64,000 nt of DNA from Pseudomonas moraviensis (GCF_900105805.1 NZ_LT629788.1:2976001-3040000); one strand, 5' to 3'; positions 9,201 to 16,275 are shown, counted from the stretch's first letter. Notes: generated by a model from the sequence alone, not told the origin. Numbers and translations are program-made.

Positions 9201-9716
9201 GCCGACGGCTTGTGCCGGGTGCTCGGGCATACCTTGCGCGTTCGTTCGTGGCCGGGCCGTGGCAGCGTATTCAGCGTGACGGTGCCGCTGGCGCGCACAC
9301 AAACGCCTCCCGCGAACGCCGCCGTGGAACTGAACGGTAAATTGCTTAGCGGCGCGCAAGTGCTGTGCATCGATAATGAAGACAGCATTTTGATTGGCAT
9401 GAACAGCCTGCTCAGCCGCTGGGGCTGCCAGGTGTGGACGGCGCGCAATCGCGACGAATGCGCCGCGATATTGAATGAGGGGGTACGGCCGCAACTTGCC
9501 CTGGTCGACTATCACCTCGATCACGGCGACACCGGTACGGAGCTGATGGCGTGGTTGCGTACGCGTCTGGGCGAACCGGTGCCCGGCGTGGTAATCAGTG
9601 CGGATGGGCGCCCGGAGACGGTGGCGCAAGTGCACGCGGCGGGACTGGATTATCTGGCCAAACCGGTGAAGCCCGCGGCCTTGCGGGCCCTGTTGAGTCG
9701 GTATCTGCCGCTGTAG
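6246..9716 (+). CDS. Hybrid sensor histidine kinase with sodium:solute symporter-like input domain (SSS-PAS-HisKA-HATPase-REC)
   Basis: This 1156-residue inner-membrane sensor has four parts. Residues 1 to about 510 form a sodium:solute symporter-like domain with about 13 hydrophobic segments. A PAS domain lies around 640-750 (ITQGISVVDQSLKLVAWNR). HisKA carries the phospho-acceptor histidine near 806 (FLAAVSHDLMQPLNAAR), and the ATPase domain has an N-box near 920 and WDRGPGIPEDKQ. A C-terminal receiver has its phospho-acceptor aspartate near 1088 (LVDYHLDHGDTG). The layout resembles CbrA but adds PAS and receiver domains, as in several pseudomonad orphan hybrids. The ATG at 6246 follows GGGAG; an earlier non-ATG start gives an unrelated leader. 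No response regulator gene is adjacent, so the output partner is elsewhere. Whether the symporter part transports or only senses is unknown. Confidence 0.9.
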   Translation: MSLSTGLIAVVALAYMAIMFAIAFYGDRRSTPLPPRVRAWVYSLSLAVYCTSWTFFGAVGQAAEQLWSFLPIYLGPILLLVCAPWVLQKMVMISKQENITSIADFIAARYGKSQSLAVVVALICLVGVLPYIALQLKGIVLGVNLLIGAGADAMGTRAQDTALIVSLVLALFTIVFGTRNLDATEHHRGMVLAIAFESLVKLFAFLAVGAFVTYGLYDGFDDLFNQAMLAPRLEAYWKETINWPSMVVQTGVAMMAIICLPRQFHVTVVENIDPQDLRLAKWVFPAYLALAALFVVPIALAGQMLLPSHVLPDSFVISLPLAQAHPALAMLAFIGGASAATGMVIVASVALSTMVSNDMLLPWLLRRNNAERPFEVFRQWMLSVRRVSIVVILLLAYVSYRLLGSTASLATIGQIAFAAVTQLAPAMLGALYWKQANRRGVFAGLATGTFLWFYTLVLPIAAHSLGWSLASFPGLAWLHSNPLNLPITPLTQGVVLSLAGNFTLFAWVSVLSRTRVSEHWQAGRFIGQEISARPNGRSMLAVQIDDLLQLAARFVGEERARQSFIRFAYRQGKGFNPNQNADSEWIAHTERLLAGVLGASSTRAVVKAAIEGREMQLEDVVRIADEASEVLQFNRALLQGAIENITQGISVVDQSLKLVAWNRRYLELFNYPDGLISVGRPIADIIRYNAERGLCGPGEAEVHVARRLHWMRQGRAHTSERLFPNGRVIELIGNPMPGGGFVMSFTDITAFREAEQALTEANEGLEQRVSARTQELSQLNVALTEAKGTAEAANQSKTRFLAAVSHDLMQPLNAARLFSAALSHQNEGLSAEAQQLVQHLDSSLRSAEDLISDLLDISRLENGKINPDRKPFAVNELFDTLGAEFKALAQEQKLTFRVRGSQLRIDSDIKLLRRILQNFLTNAFRYAKGPVLLGVRRRDGELCLEVWDRGPGIPEDKQQVIFEEFKRLDSHQTRAEKGLGLGLAIADGLCRVLGHTLRVRSWPGRGSVFSVTVPLARTQTPPANAAVELNGKLLSGAQVLCIDNEDSILIGMNSLLSRWGCQVWTARNRDECAAILNEGVRPQLALVDYHLDHGDTGTELMAWLRTRLGEPVPGVVISADGRPETVAQVHAAGLDYLAKPVKPAALRALLSRYLPL

Positions 9717-9734
9717 CCGGTGATTTCGCCGACG

Positions 9735-9760
9735 CCATCGCGAGCAGGCTCGCTCCCACA
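9735..9760. repeat. Single REP unit
   Basis: One copy of the REP unit (ATCGCGAGCAGGCTCGCTCC core) lies about 18 bp after the hybrid kinase stop. No inverted partner is found nearby, so this looks like a solo REP rather than a doublet. Confidence 0.8.
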
Positions 9761-9779
9761 GAAAAGCAAAGTCAAAAGC

Positions 9780-10134
9780 ACAGATCGCAGCCTTCGGCGG
9801 CTCCTACACAATGAGCGTTAGCTCGAGTGCTTTTGATCTTGATCCACGGGCGACGTCGGAAGGCTGAGCGGAGGGATTGATCCGGGGGTGGGAGCGCAGC
9901 GACCGTTTGGCGCAGCCAAACACAGCGAGTGTAGGTGCAGCGAAGCAAACCGGAGCCGCTGCGCCCGGATCAGTCCCGGAGCGAAGGAACCCGAGCCTGC
10001 GAGGGCCGAACGCAGGAGCAAGCCTTTTTGGGTACTTTTTTCTGGGCCGGCATTCCGGGCGTCTGGAAAAAGTGCCTCGCCGTAAGGGCGAAACCGCCAG
10101 CCGCCATCACCGCAGCAACGGATATGTACTCACA
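9780..10134 (-). repeat. Dispersed intergenic repeat, copy 1 (opposite orientation to copy at 62.4 kb)
   Basis: The 9717-10154 gap between two convergent genes holds a solo REP and then this repeat. The part 9958-10134, read on the minus strand, matches 62418-62585 closely. Both have ATATCCGTTGCTGCGGT, then GGTTTCGC(C/T)CTTAC, then a short hairpin, then GGGTTCCTTCG and GATCCGGGCGCAGC. The 9780-9957 part is also rich in short repeats (CGCAGC, GGAG). Open frames here are low-complexity and not credible genes. Confidence 0.7.
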
Positions 10135-10154
10135 ATCAGCCAAAAAAACGACGC

Positions 10155-11633
10155 CTACTCAGGCAACTCAACCAACCCATCAACATCAGTCATCGCCCGC
10201 TCCAACAAATCCGCCGGCAAACTCTTGCTCGCCCGCGCACCGAGCAACTTCAACTGCTCACTGCGACTGACCAGATTGCCGCGCCCTTCTGTCAGCTTGT
10301 TACGCGCCGAGCTGTAGGCCTTGTCCAGTTGCTGCAGACGATTGCCGACTTCATCCAGATCCTGAATAAACAACACGAACTTGTCATACAGCCACCCCGC
10401 GCGCTCGGCGATTTCCCGGGCGTTCTGGCTCTGGCGTTCCTGCTTCCACAGACTGTCGATCACCCGCAGCGTAGCCAACAGCGTGGTCGGGCTGACAATC
10501 ACGATATTGCGGTCAAAGGCTTCCTGAAACAGCGAAGGCTCAGCCTGTAACGCAGCGGAAAACGCCGCTTCGATCGGCACGAACAGCAAAACGAAATCGA
10601 GGCTGTGCAAGCCTTCCAGGCGCTTGTAGTCCTTGCCGGCCAGGCCTTTGACGTGATTGCGCAGCGACAGCACGTGCTGCTTGATCGCGATCTGCCCCAA
10701 TGTGTCATCGTCGGCCGCCACATATTGTTGATAGGCCGTGAGACTGACTTTCGAGTCGACCACGACTTGCTTGTCACCGGGCAGGTAAATGATCACATCG
10801 GGCTGGAAGCGCTCGCCGTCCGGGCCTTTGAGATTGACTTGGGTCTGGTACTCGCGGCCCTTTTCCAGACCGGCGTGTTCCAGAACGCGCTCGAGAATCA
10901 GCTCGCCCCAATTGCCCTGGGTTTTCTGGCCCTTGAGGGCGCGGGTCAGGTTGGTCGCTTCGTCGCTCAGACGCAGATTCAACGCCTGCAAACGCTCCAG
11001 TTCCTTGGCCAGCGAGAAACGCTCGCGGGCTTCGGCTTGATAGCTCTCTTCCACGCGTTTTTCGAAGGACTGGATGCGCTCTTTCAACGGGTCGAGCAAC
11101 TGGCCGAGGCGTTGCTGGCTGGTCTCGGCAAAGCGCTGTTCACGCTCATCGAAGATCTTGCCGGCCAGCTCGGCGAATTGCGCACGCAATTCATCCCGCG
11201 AGCCTTGCAGGTCGTTGAGGCGTTGTTGATGGCTTTCCTGTTGCTCGCGCAACTCGGCACTCAACGAGGCGGCCTGGGCGTCGAGACGGCGCAATTCGGC
11301 GTCCTTGTTGGCGCGTTCGAGGTTCCAGGCGTGGGACGCATCGCGGGCGTCGTCGCGCTCGATCTGCAACAACTCGACTTCGCGGCGCAGCGCGGCGAGG
11401 TCTGCCTGTTTGGCGGCGTTGGCCTGGCCAAGGTCGGCGATCTCATCGCGGCTGGCTTCAAGCTGCGCGTTGAGGCCGTCCTGAGCCATTTGCGCCATGG
11501 CCAGGCGCTCTTCGAGCAAGGCCAGATCGGCCTGGGCGCCGCTGGCCCGGCGCTGCAGTTGCCAGGCCAACGCCAGCAGCGGCAACCCTGCTGCCGCCAG
11601 ACCAAGCAATAAGCTGGTCAAGTCCATAGCCAT
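10155..11633 (-). CDS. rmuC: DNA recombination protein RmuC
   Basis: This 492-residue protein has an N-terminal membrane anchor (LLLGLAAAGLPLLALAW), a long charged coiled coil at about residues 30-200, and a RmuC nuclease-like domain at about 215-440. The PD-(D/E)XK core is visible as VVVDSKVSLTAYQQYV, and NWGELILERVLEHAGL is a family hallmark. RmuC limits inversion and rearrangement at short inverted repeats in E. coli. The start ATG at 11633 has AGGAG five bases upstream; an earlier TTG-initiated extension is less likely. The gene stands alone on the minus strand, 60 bp downstream of the Sel1-repeat gene. Its neighbourhood is dense in inverted repeats, which may be coincidental. Confidence 0.92.
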   Translation of the reverse strand: MAMDLTSLLLGLAAAGLPLLALAWQLQRRASGAQADLALLEERLAMAQMAQDGLNAQLEASRDEIADLGQANAAKQADLAALRREVELLQIERDDARDASHAWNLERANKDAELRRLDAQAASLSAELREQQESHQQRLNDLQGSRDELRAQFAELAGKIFDEREQRFAETSQQRLGQLLDPLKERIQSFEKRVEESYQAEARERFSLAKELERLQALNLRLSDEATNLTRALKGQKTQGNWGELILERVLEHAGLEKGREYQTQVNLKGPDGERFQPDVIIYLPGDKQVVVDSKVSLTAYQQYVAADDDTLGQIAIKQHVLSLRNHVKGLAGKDYKRLEGLHSLDFVLLFVPIEAAFSAALQAEPSLFQEAFDRNIVIVSPTTLLATLRVIDSLWKQERQSQNAREIAERAGWLYDKFVLFIQDLDEVGNRLQQLDKAYSSARNKLTEGRGNLVSRSEQLKLLGARASKSLPADLLERAMTDVDGLVELPE

Positions 11634-11694
11634 AGCGACTCCTGCCAATCGGATAAAGCCTGAAGGTTAACCAAGGTGTCAGGGCTTGGACAGC

Positions 11695-12018
11695 TCAGTC
11701 TTCGATCAGACCGAGTTCCTGCTGCGCGCGCCGGTCACCGGCACGGGCGGCCTGACGCAGCAGCTCCTGACCGATACGCCGGTCCCGTGCGTTGCCGCAT
11801 TCACGGCAGATCAGTTGGCCAAGACGGCTTTGCGCGGCGACCACGCCTTCACGGGCCGGTTGCTTGAGCAGACGGCCGGCGAGATGCTTGGCGCTGGGGC
11901 TATCGCTCAGGCGCGGGGCATCGAGCAACCATTCAGCCACGCGGACGGAGAAGCGCTTGGGCGGGGTAACAGGATTCGGGTTTGGGGTAACAGAGTCTGA
12001 TACTGAGCGAAACTTCAT
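11695..12018 (-). CDS. Small Sel1-repeat family protein
   Basis: This is a 107-residue protein starting MKFRSVSDSV at 12018. After a low-complexity Pro/Val stretch it contains two helix-pair repeats with the Sel1/TPR-like pattern (ASRLGQL-type alanine/glycine/leucine spacing, then GQELLRQAARAGDRRAQQEL, about residues 80-100). Sel1 repeats mediate protein-protein contacts. The in-frame extension to 12126 encodes a basic, Phe-rich leader that looks non-coding. It lies directly upstream of rmuC on the same strand, 61 bp apart, so co-transcription is possible. The partner and role are unknown. Confidence 0.75.
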   Translation of the reverse strand: MKFRSVSDSVTPNPNPVTPPKRFSVRVAEWLLDAPRLSDSPSAKHLAGRLLKQPAREGVVAAQSRLGQLICRECGNARDRRIGQELLRQAARAGDRRAQQELGLIED

Positions 12019-12126
12019 AAAGCACTGCGGGACAGATCGGAAGGCGCGCCACTTTACTCTCTTTTTCTTACAGGTAAAGTCGAAAAAAACCCGGCACGCC
12101 CGTCCTAGAGCAAGCGCTAGGGACAA

Positions 12127-12146
12127 TCCACAGAAGCTGTGGATAA
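12127..12146. repeat. Inverted repeat overlapping a DnaA-box-like sequence
   Basis: TCCACAG (12127-12133) and CTGTGGA (12137-12143) are mirrored across AAG. The right arm continues as TGTGGATAA, the complement of the DnaA-box consensus TTATCCACA. One isolated box does not indicate an origin. It lies just upstream of the Sel1-repeat gene on the minus strand, where it could be an operator. Confidence 0.45.
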
Positions 12147-12478
12147 GTCAGTGGACAACCCCTCTGTGATCCTCGCAAAGCCTTGTGGAATGGGGCTCGC
12201 AGTCAAACTGACGATTTTTTCACCAACAAAAAAAGGCGATATTTTTCATTGACTTAAACTTTTGATACAGGCAGCGGCTGGAGTCAGGATTGATGTGACA
12301 GTGACGTTACGGTCTGTGCAACTAATGTGCACAAGTACCTGTGAGACGGTTATATGCGTGCGCTTTTTCGGGTCGTTTTATGCAGCGGAAGAGGCCAAGC
12401 GTCTTTGCGAGAAAGCCCGCGCTCCGACGGATGGTCGCGCGCAGCCACGTCCCTTCAGGCTTTTTTTCATTGCGGGGT

Positions 12479-12507
12479 TTGCTTCGTCCCGATGGATCCG
12501 TTACTAT
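12479..12507 (+). promoter_or_regulatory. Candidate sigma70 promoter
   Basis: TTGCTT at 12479-12484 and TACTAT at 12502-12507 are separated by 17 bp, near the sigma70 optimum. A transcript would start near 12514 and run through 400 bases without a gene to the reading frame at 12930. This is a prediction from the boxes only. Confidence 0.45.
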
Positions 12508-12929
12508 CCGCGGCGTTAGTACCAAGCTGAAAGTCAATTCCGGTCGAACATCTCCCACGGTCAATCTTCCAACAGGAAGAAATATCCGAAAAAAGCGGGA
12601 CCGACCCCTCGATGGTTTCCAGGTAAATCTTGCGACGACGCTGCCTTTGAATGAAAGCAAAGGGCGTTGCGAAGAACACTTACTCTGACCGAACCAACCT
12701 GCAAATTGATCAGGATCTTCACCCCGGGCCCAGAACCTTTGCCCTCGCTGTGATGCCTGTCCTCCTAAGTACCTACCTGCCAGCCCAAGCGCGCTCATTT
12801 ATCAGCGCTTCAAACTGGCTGCTTTGTTCCAGTCGGGTTCTTCGTTCGATCAATGGTGATCAACGTTACTGGAACGTTTTAACGTTGCACGGTTCTTATC
12901 CGTGTCATTTGTAGGAACACCTAATAACT

Positions 12930-13154
12930 ATGTCTACTCAAATCCAGACTCAGGATGCCATTCGCACCCTAACCAACGCTTTTGCTCCAATGAACTGCCT
13001 GATCATGGCCGCTCGCAAAGGCTGCTTCAGCTTCACCGTGGTCAATGAATACGGCATCGCTCGTCACAGCGAGCGTTTGTACCCCGATCAATACTCCAGC
13101 GCCGAACCGCTGCAGGCCGTGATCGAGCGTACGCGTCAGGCACTGGTTGCCTGA
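12930..13154 (+). CDS. Conserved-looking 74-residue protein of unknown function
   Basis: This 74-residue soluble protein (MSTQIQTQDAIRTL..., ending TRQALVA) has mixed alpha/beta character: an amphipathic N-terminal helix, a central strand pair (GCFSFTVVNEYGIARHSE) and a C-terminal helix. I do not recognise a named family. AGGA at about 12914 is the nearest ribosome-binding candidate. A strong intrinsic terminator follows within 25 bp, supporting a real monocistronic gene. It is preceded by about 400 bases with a promoter candidate but no other gene. No signal peptide or metal-binding motif is visible. Confidence 0.7.
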   Translation: MSTQIQTQDAIRTLTNAFAPMNCLIMAARKGCFSFTVVNEYGIARHSERLYPDQYSSAEPLQAVIERTRQALVA

Positions 13155-13176
13155 AAGCCGACCAGGCTGCAAAAGC

Positions 13177-13207
13177 AAAGCCCTGCTGAAAAGCGGGGCT
13201 TTTTATT
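13177..13207 (+). terminator. Intrinsic terminator
   Basis: AAGCCCTGC and GCGGGGCTT pair around a TGAAAA loop, followed by TTTTATT. It ends the 74-residue gene. Confidence 0.85.
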
Positions 13208-13426
13208 GCCTGATATTTCACTGTTAGCGCTGCGCTGCTAAGCATGTTCCGATCTAACGCTCGGGATGCGATAGCGGAAATATTTTAAAAACAGGCCTTT
13301 ACACGCTGAATATGACACTACACTTCAACTCAAGCGGCGTGACCCGCTTGCGGCGAGCCTGAGTCGATCCACTGCTGCCAAAGCCCCCTTCAGGACTCGC
13401 CCTCCACAACAGGAAACGAGGGTGTT

Positions 13427-13909
13427 ATGGGTATCGCTGCCAGCGAACTGTGCCGCTATGTGATCCGTCCTACACTGATCTATCTGGGACGCCACTGCGC
13501 AACTGCCGAATCCCTGCTGCTGGGCATCGCCGCCAGCCAGTCCGCCCTCGGGACTGCCCTGCATGACCGCCGTGGACACGGCCTGTACCGGATCGCCGAG
13601 CATCGGCATCAGGCGCTGTGGGACGATTATCTAGCGCTCGATCCGGAGCGCGCCAGCCTGGTGCGCGGCCTCGCCAGCCAGCACGCATTTCTCAGCGGCC
13701 CGCACCTGGAACTGACCGTCAACCTGCGTTACGCCACTGCCATTGCCTGGCTGCTGGTAGAAGAACAGAACCCCACCCTCCCCGCTCCGACCGACCTGCT
13801 CGGCATGGCGCGCATCTGGCGCCAGACCTTTCAACCGCAAGGTCGTCTGCGTGACTTCACCTATGCCTGGCAAACCTGTGTTTCACCGCTGAATCAGGTC
13901 GCTTGCTGA
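13427..13909 (+). CDS. Uncharacterised 160-residue protein
   Basis: This 160-residue, mostly helical protein begins MGIAASELCRYV at an ATG with GAGG seven bases upstream. It has no signal peptide and no clear membrane helix. Features include a Cys/His-containing N-terminal helix (YLGRHCATAES), a GTALHDRRGHGLYRIAEHRH segment at about 45-65 and Trp-rich C-terminal helices (ARIWRQTFQPQGR). I do not recognise the family. It precedes the FadL-type porin on the same strand with a 146-bp gap containing its own hairpin, so a shared operon is uncertain. Confidence 0.7.
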   Translation: MGIAASELCRYVIRPTLIYLGRHCATAESLLLGIAASQSALGTALHDRRGHGLYRIAEHRHQALWDDYLALDPERASLVRGLASQHAFLSGPHLELTVNLRYATAIAWLLVEEQNPTLPAPTDLLGMARIWRQTFQPQGRLRDFTYAWQTCVSPLNQVAC

Positions 13910-14003
13910 CCGTGCGGTTCCACAAGTTCTCGCAACAGGCCGCCATTCTGGTCGGATTGTCCTACAAAACCGCTCTAACTCAAGGCATACGGGCTATAGC
14001 GCT

Positions 14004-14032
14004 GGGACGAAAATGTTGGTAATTTTCGCCCC
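14004..14032 (+). promoter_or_regulatory. Hairpin in the leader of the FadL-type porin gene
   Basis: CGAAAAT (14008-14014) and ATTTTCG (14022-14028) pair across a 7-base loop, with GGG/CCC outside one mismatch. It is followed at 14033-14042 by the perfect palindrome GGTGATCACC, which abuts the AGGAG ribosome-binding site at 14043. It lies within 12 bases of the translation start region, so an RNA-level or operator role is possible. Confidence 0.45.
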
Positions 14033-14055
14033 GGTGATCACCAGGAGTTCTAATA

Positions 14056-15327
14056 ATGAAAAAAGTCATGCTCAAAACCACCCTTAGCCTCGCCGTTACC
14101 CTTGCCTCCACGCAGATCTTCGCGGCAGGTTTTGCCCTCAACGAACAAAGCATCAGTGGGATGGGGACTGGTTTTGCCGGGCGATCTTCTTCTGCCGACG
14201 ACGCAAGCACTGTTTATGGCAACCCGGCCGGCATGGCGCGCATCAAGCGCGAACAAGTCACCGGTGGCGTCGCCGTTGTCGATGCACACACCGATATCAG
14301 CAACGCCAGCTCCAGCCCGAACGGCGGCAGCAACAAAGGCGACATGGTGCCCTTCACCGCCGTACCTATGGGCTTCTATGTAAAACCGATCGATGACCAT
14401 TGGGCCTTTGGTCTGGGTGTCTATGTGCCGTTCGGCCTGATCACGGATTACGAAAAAGGCTTCGCCGGCCGTTACTTCGGCAGCAAGTCCGAAGTACAGG
14501 TGATCACCTTCCAGCCAACCGTCAGCTACGCCTTCAACGACAAGGTATCGATCGGTTTCGGCCCGACGATCAACCGCATCGACGGCTCGCTGGAATCCAA
14601 CCTCTCGATCACCCAGGCACTGCCGGACGGCAAGGTCAAAATCAAGGGTGACGACACCGCACTGGGCTACAACGTCGGCTTGCTGGTCCAGGCCACCGAC
14701 ACCACCCGCCTGGGCCTGACCTATCACTCCAAGGTCGACTACAAACTCGAAGGCAACACCAAGGTCAACTACGGCGCACTGGCGCTCGTGGGCGTAGGCG
14801 CGAATCAGAAGTACGACGCTTCGCTGAAGATCACCACGCCGGAATCCGTGGACTTCTCGGTCACCCAGGCGATCAACGATCGCTGGAACGTCTACGCCGG
14901 TACCACCTGGACTCGCTGGAGCCAGCTGGACAAGATCACCGTGAAGAACTCCGGCGTGCAGCCTCTGCTGGCCGGTCAGTTCGGTTCGATCAACGAAGAC
15001 CAGAACTGGCATGACTCCTGGGCCTACGCGGTGGGTACCTCGTACCAGTTGAACAAGGAATGGGTACTGCGTACCGGTCTGACCTTCGACCAGTCGCCGA
15101 CTAACAACGAAGACCGCTCGCCACGCATCCCGACTGGCGACCGCACCATCTTCAGTATCGGTGCCGGCTGGAGCCCGACCGACGACCTGACCATCGACGT
15201 CGCGTACTCGTACCTGAAAGAAGAGTCGGTCAAGATCCGCAACGAAAACGCGCGTGGCCAGAGCTACGATGCCAAGTATGAAAACTCGGCAAACGGCTTC
15301 GGTGTCGGCGCGACTTACCGCTTCTGA
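14056..15327 (+). CDS. OmpP1/FadL/TodX-family outer membrane transporter
   Basis: This 423-residue protein has a signal peptide (MKKVMLKTTLSLAVTLAS, cut after QIFA-A). Directly after it comes the conserved FadL N-terminal hatch sequence GFALNEQSISGMGTGFAG. The remainder shows alternating beta-strand pattern and ends in YRF, an outer-membrane barrel signal. FadL-family proteins move long-chain fatty acids or other hydrophobic compounds across the outer membrane. The ATG at 14056 has AGGAG 8 bases upstream. A strong terminator follows at 15360. Fatty acid is the likeliest substrate, but TodX-type aromatic uptake is not excluded. Confidence 0.9.
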   Translation: MKKVMLKTTLSLAVTLASTQIFAAGFALNEQSISGMGTGFAGRSSSADDASTVYGNPAGMARIKREQVTGGVAVVDAHTDISNASSSPNGGSNKGDMVPFTAVPMGFYVKPIDDHWAFGLGVYVPFGLITDYEKGFAGRYFGSKSEVQVITFQPTVSYAFNDKVSIGFGPTINRIDGSLESNLSITQALPDGKVKIKGDDTALGYNVGLLVQATDTTRLGLTYHSKVDYKLEGNTKVNYGALALVGVGANQKYDASLKITTPESVDFSVTQAINDRWNVYAGTTWTRWSQLDKITVKNSGVQPLLAGQFGSINEDQNWHDSWAYAVGTSYQLNKEWVLRTGLTFDQSPTNNEDRSPRIPTGDRTIFSIGAGWSPTDDLTIDVAYSYLKEESVKIRNENARGQSYDAKYENSANGFGVGATYRF

Positions 15328-15359
15328 TGCACCGTGGCGAGGCGCAATCCTCGCCCACG

Positions 15360-15396
15360 AAAAAGCCCCGCTCTCTTTGCAGAGGCGGGGCTTTTT
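15360..15396 (+). terminator. Intrinsic terminator of the FadL-type gene
   Basis: AAAAAGCCCCGCCTCT-type stem (GCCCCGCTCT left arm, AGAGGCGGGGC right arm) is followed by TTTTT. The stem has a U-tract on both strands, so it can work bidirectionally. Confidence 0.9.
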
Positions 15397-15434
15397 CATG
15401 CCTGCAACTTTTCACTGAAACGACAAATTTCCAT

Positions 15435-15524
15435 TGTGGGAGCGAGCCTGCTCGCGAAGGCGGTATGTCAGATGTTGATGTACTGACCTGTCACACCGCT
15501 TCGCGAGCAGGCTCGCTCCCACAG
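15435..15524. repeat. REP doublet (REPIN)
   Basis: TGTGGGAGCGAGCCTGCTCG at 15435 and its mirror ending at 15524 surround a spacer of about 33 bp. In contrast to the elements at 502 and 6026, the spacer side of the arms carries GCGGT/ACCGC, giving an extended stem. Confidence 0.88.
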
Positions 15525-15537
15525 GGAACAACGTTAA

Positions 15538-16098
15538 TCAGGGCTTTAGCGGTTTGGAGGCAATGGCCTTTTCGATCGCTGCAATAAATTCGGGATCATC
15601 CGGTTTGGTCAAACTGGAAAAACTCGCCACAACCTTGCCCTGCCGATCGACTACGTACTTATAGAAATTCCACTTCGGCGCATTGCTCTGCGCCGCCAGC
15701 ACCTGGAACAGATGCGTGGCGTCATCACCGCGAACCTTCTGCGGTTCGGTCATGTTGAACGTCACGCCATAGTTGGCGTAGCAGACCTTGGCGGTTTCCG
15801 CGCTGTCCCTGGATTCTTGCTTGAAGTCGTTCGACGGCACGCCAAGCATCTCCAGCCCTTGCGCCTTGTAGCGCTTGTTGAGCGCTTCAAGTCCTTCGAA
15901 CTGCGGAGCGAAACCGCAGAAGCTGGCAGTATTGACCACCACCAGCGGCTTGTCGGCGTACTGCTTGCACAGATCGATGGATTCCTTGGCGCGCAACTTC
16001 GGCAGCGAGCCTTGCAACAGGTCAGGACAATCGGCGGCCTGGGCCAGGCCAGTCAACGCCATCAGCAACGCGGGAACAGCACACCAGCGCATCAACAT
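15538..16098 (-). CDS. Exported glutathione peroxidase-like thiol peroxidase
   Basis: This 186-residue protein has a signal peptide (MLMRWCAVPALLMALTGLAQA) followed by a glutathione-peroxidase fold. The peroxidatic site is a cysteine (NTASFCGFAPQFEGLEAL), not selenocysteine. WNFYKYVVDRQGKVV carries the Trp/Asn of the catalytic tetrad. The usual CNQFG motif reads VPSNDFKQE here, a variant. It probably reduces hydroperoxides in the periplasm using thioredoxin-like or glutathione donors. The start at 16098 follows AAGGAAG; an earlier start would add an unrelated leader before the signal peptide. It is separated from the REP doublet by only 13 bp at its 3' end. Confidence 0.87.
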   Translation of the reverse strand: MLMRWCAVPALLMALTGLAQAADCPDLLQGSLPKLRAKESIDLCKQYADKPLVVVNTASFCGFAPQFEGLEALNKRYKAQGLEMLGVPSNDFKQESRDSAETAKVCYANYGVTFNMTEPQKVRGDDATHLFQVLAAQSNAPKWNFYKYVVDRQGKVVASFSSLTKPDDPEFIAAIEKAIASKPLKP

Positions 16099-16152
16099 GT
16101 CGAACTTCCTTGGGCAGTCATAAGGTTTCGACGTTACTCGCCACGCTGCCAT

Positions 16153-16275
16153 CTAGCAAATGCTCATGCCCAACTGCATCAGCGCCAGACCGCCGCGCTG
16201 CCAGCCCCACCACACCAGCGCCAACAGCGCCGCAGCCAGTGCGCTGACGACCAGGCGCGTGCAGATTCGGCTCAT
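16153..16275 (-). CDS. 40-residue single-helix membrane peptide, coupled to MFS gene
   Basis: This small frame starts at an ATG overlapping the stop of the MFS gene (ATGA at 16272-16275) and ends at TAG. The product (MSRICTRLVVSALAAALLAL then VWWGWQRGGLALMQLGMSIC) has one strong hydrophobic segment at about residues 8-26, a tryptophan cluster at the membrane edge, and an N-terminal positive charge. The stop/start overlap and clean membrane helix make it a believable gene. It may be a regulator or accessory subunit of the MFS transporter. No family name can be given. Confidence 0.6.
   Translation of the reverse strand: MSRICTRLVVSALAAALLALVWWGWQRGGLALMQLGMSIC

Larger units (their letters stand above)
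12019..12929. other. Long region with no convincing gene; possible leader or small RNA
   Basis: No frame on either strand shows a recognisable protein: the longest (115 residues on plus, 158 on minus) are Arg/Ser/Pro-rich without a domain. The region holds a TCCACAG/CTGTGGA inverted repeat at 12127-12143, an AT-rich stretch at 12220-12265, a plausible plus-strand promoter at 12479-12507, and three AACGTT copies at 12862, 12873 and 12881 just ahead of the 74-residue gene at 12930. A 5' leader of about 410 nt, a small RNA, or both could explain it. Confidence 0.5.

Noticed and set aside
12127..12146. DnaA box suggesting an origin
   Set aside because: Only one box is present, with no AT-rich unwinding region arrayed with other boxes and no dnaA/dnaN nearby.
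12322..12798. 158-residue minus-strand and 115-residue plus-strand ORFs in the gap at 12.3-12.8 kb
   Set aside because: No domain, Arg/Ser-rich composition, no ribosome-binding sites, and the two overlap one another; kept as non-coding.
15900..15930. Possible selenocysteine at the peroxidase active site
   Set aside because: The site is a normal Cys codon (SFCGF) and no in-frame TGA or SECIS element is needed.
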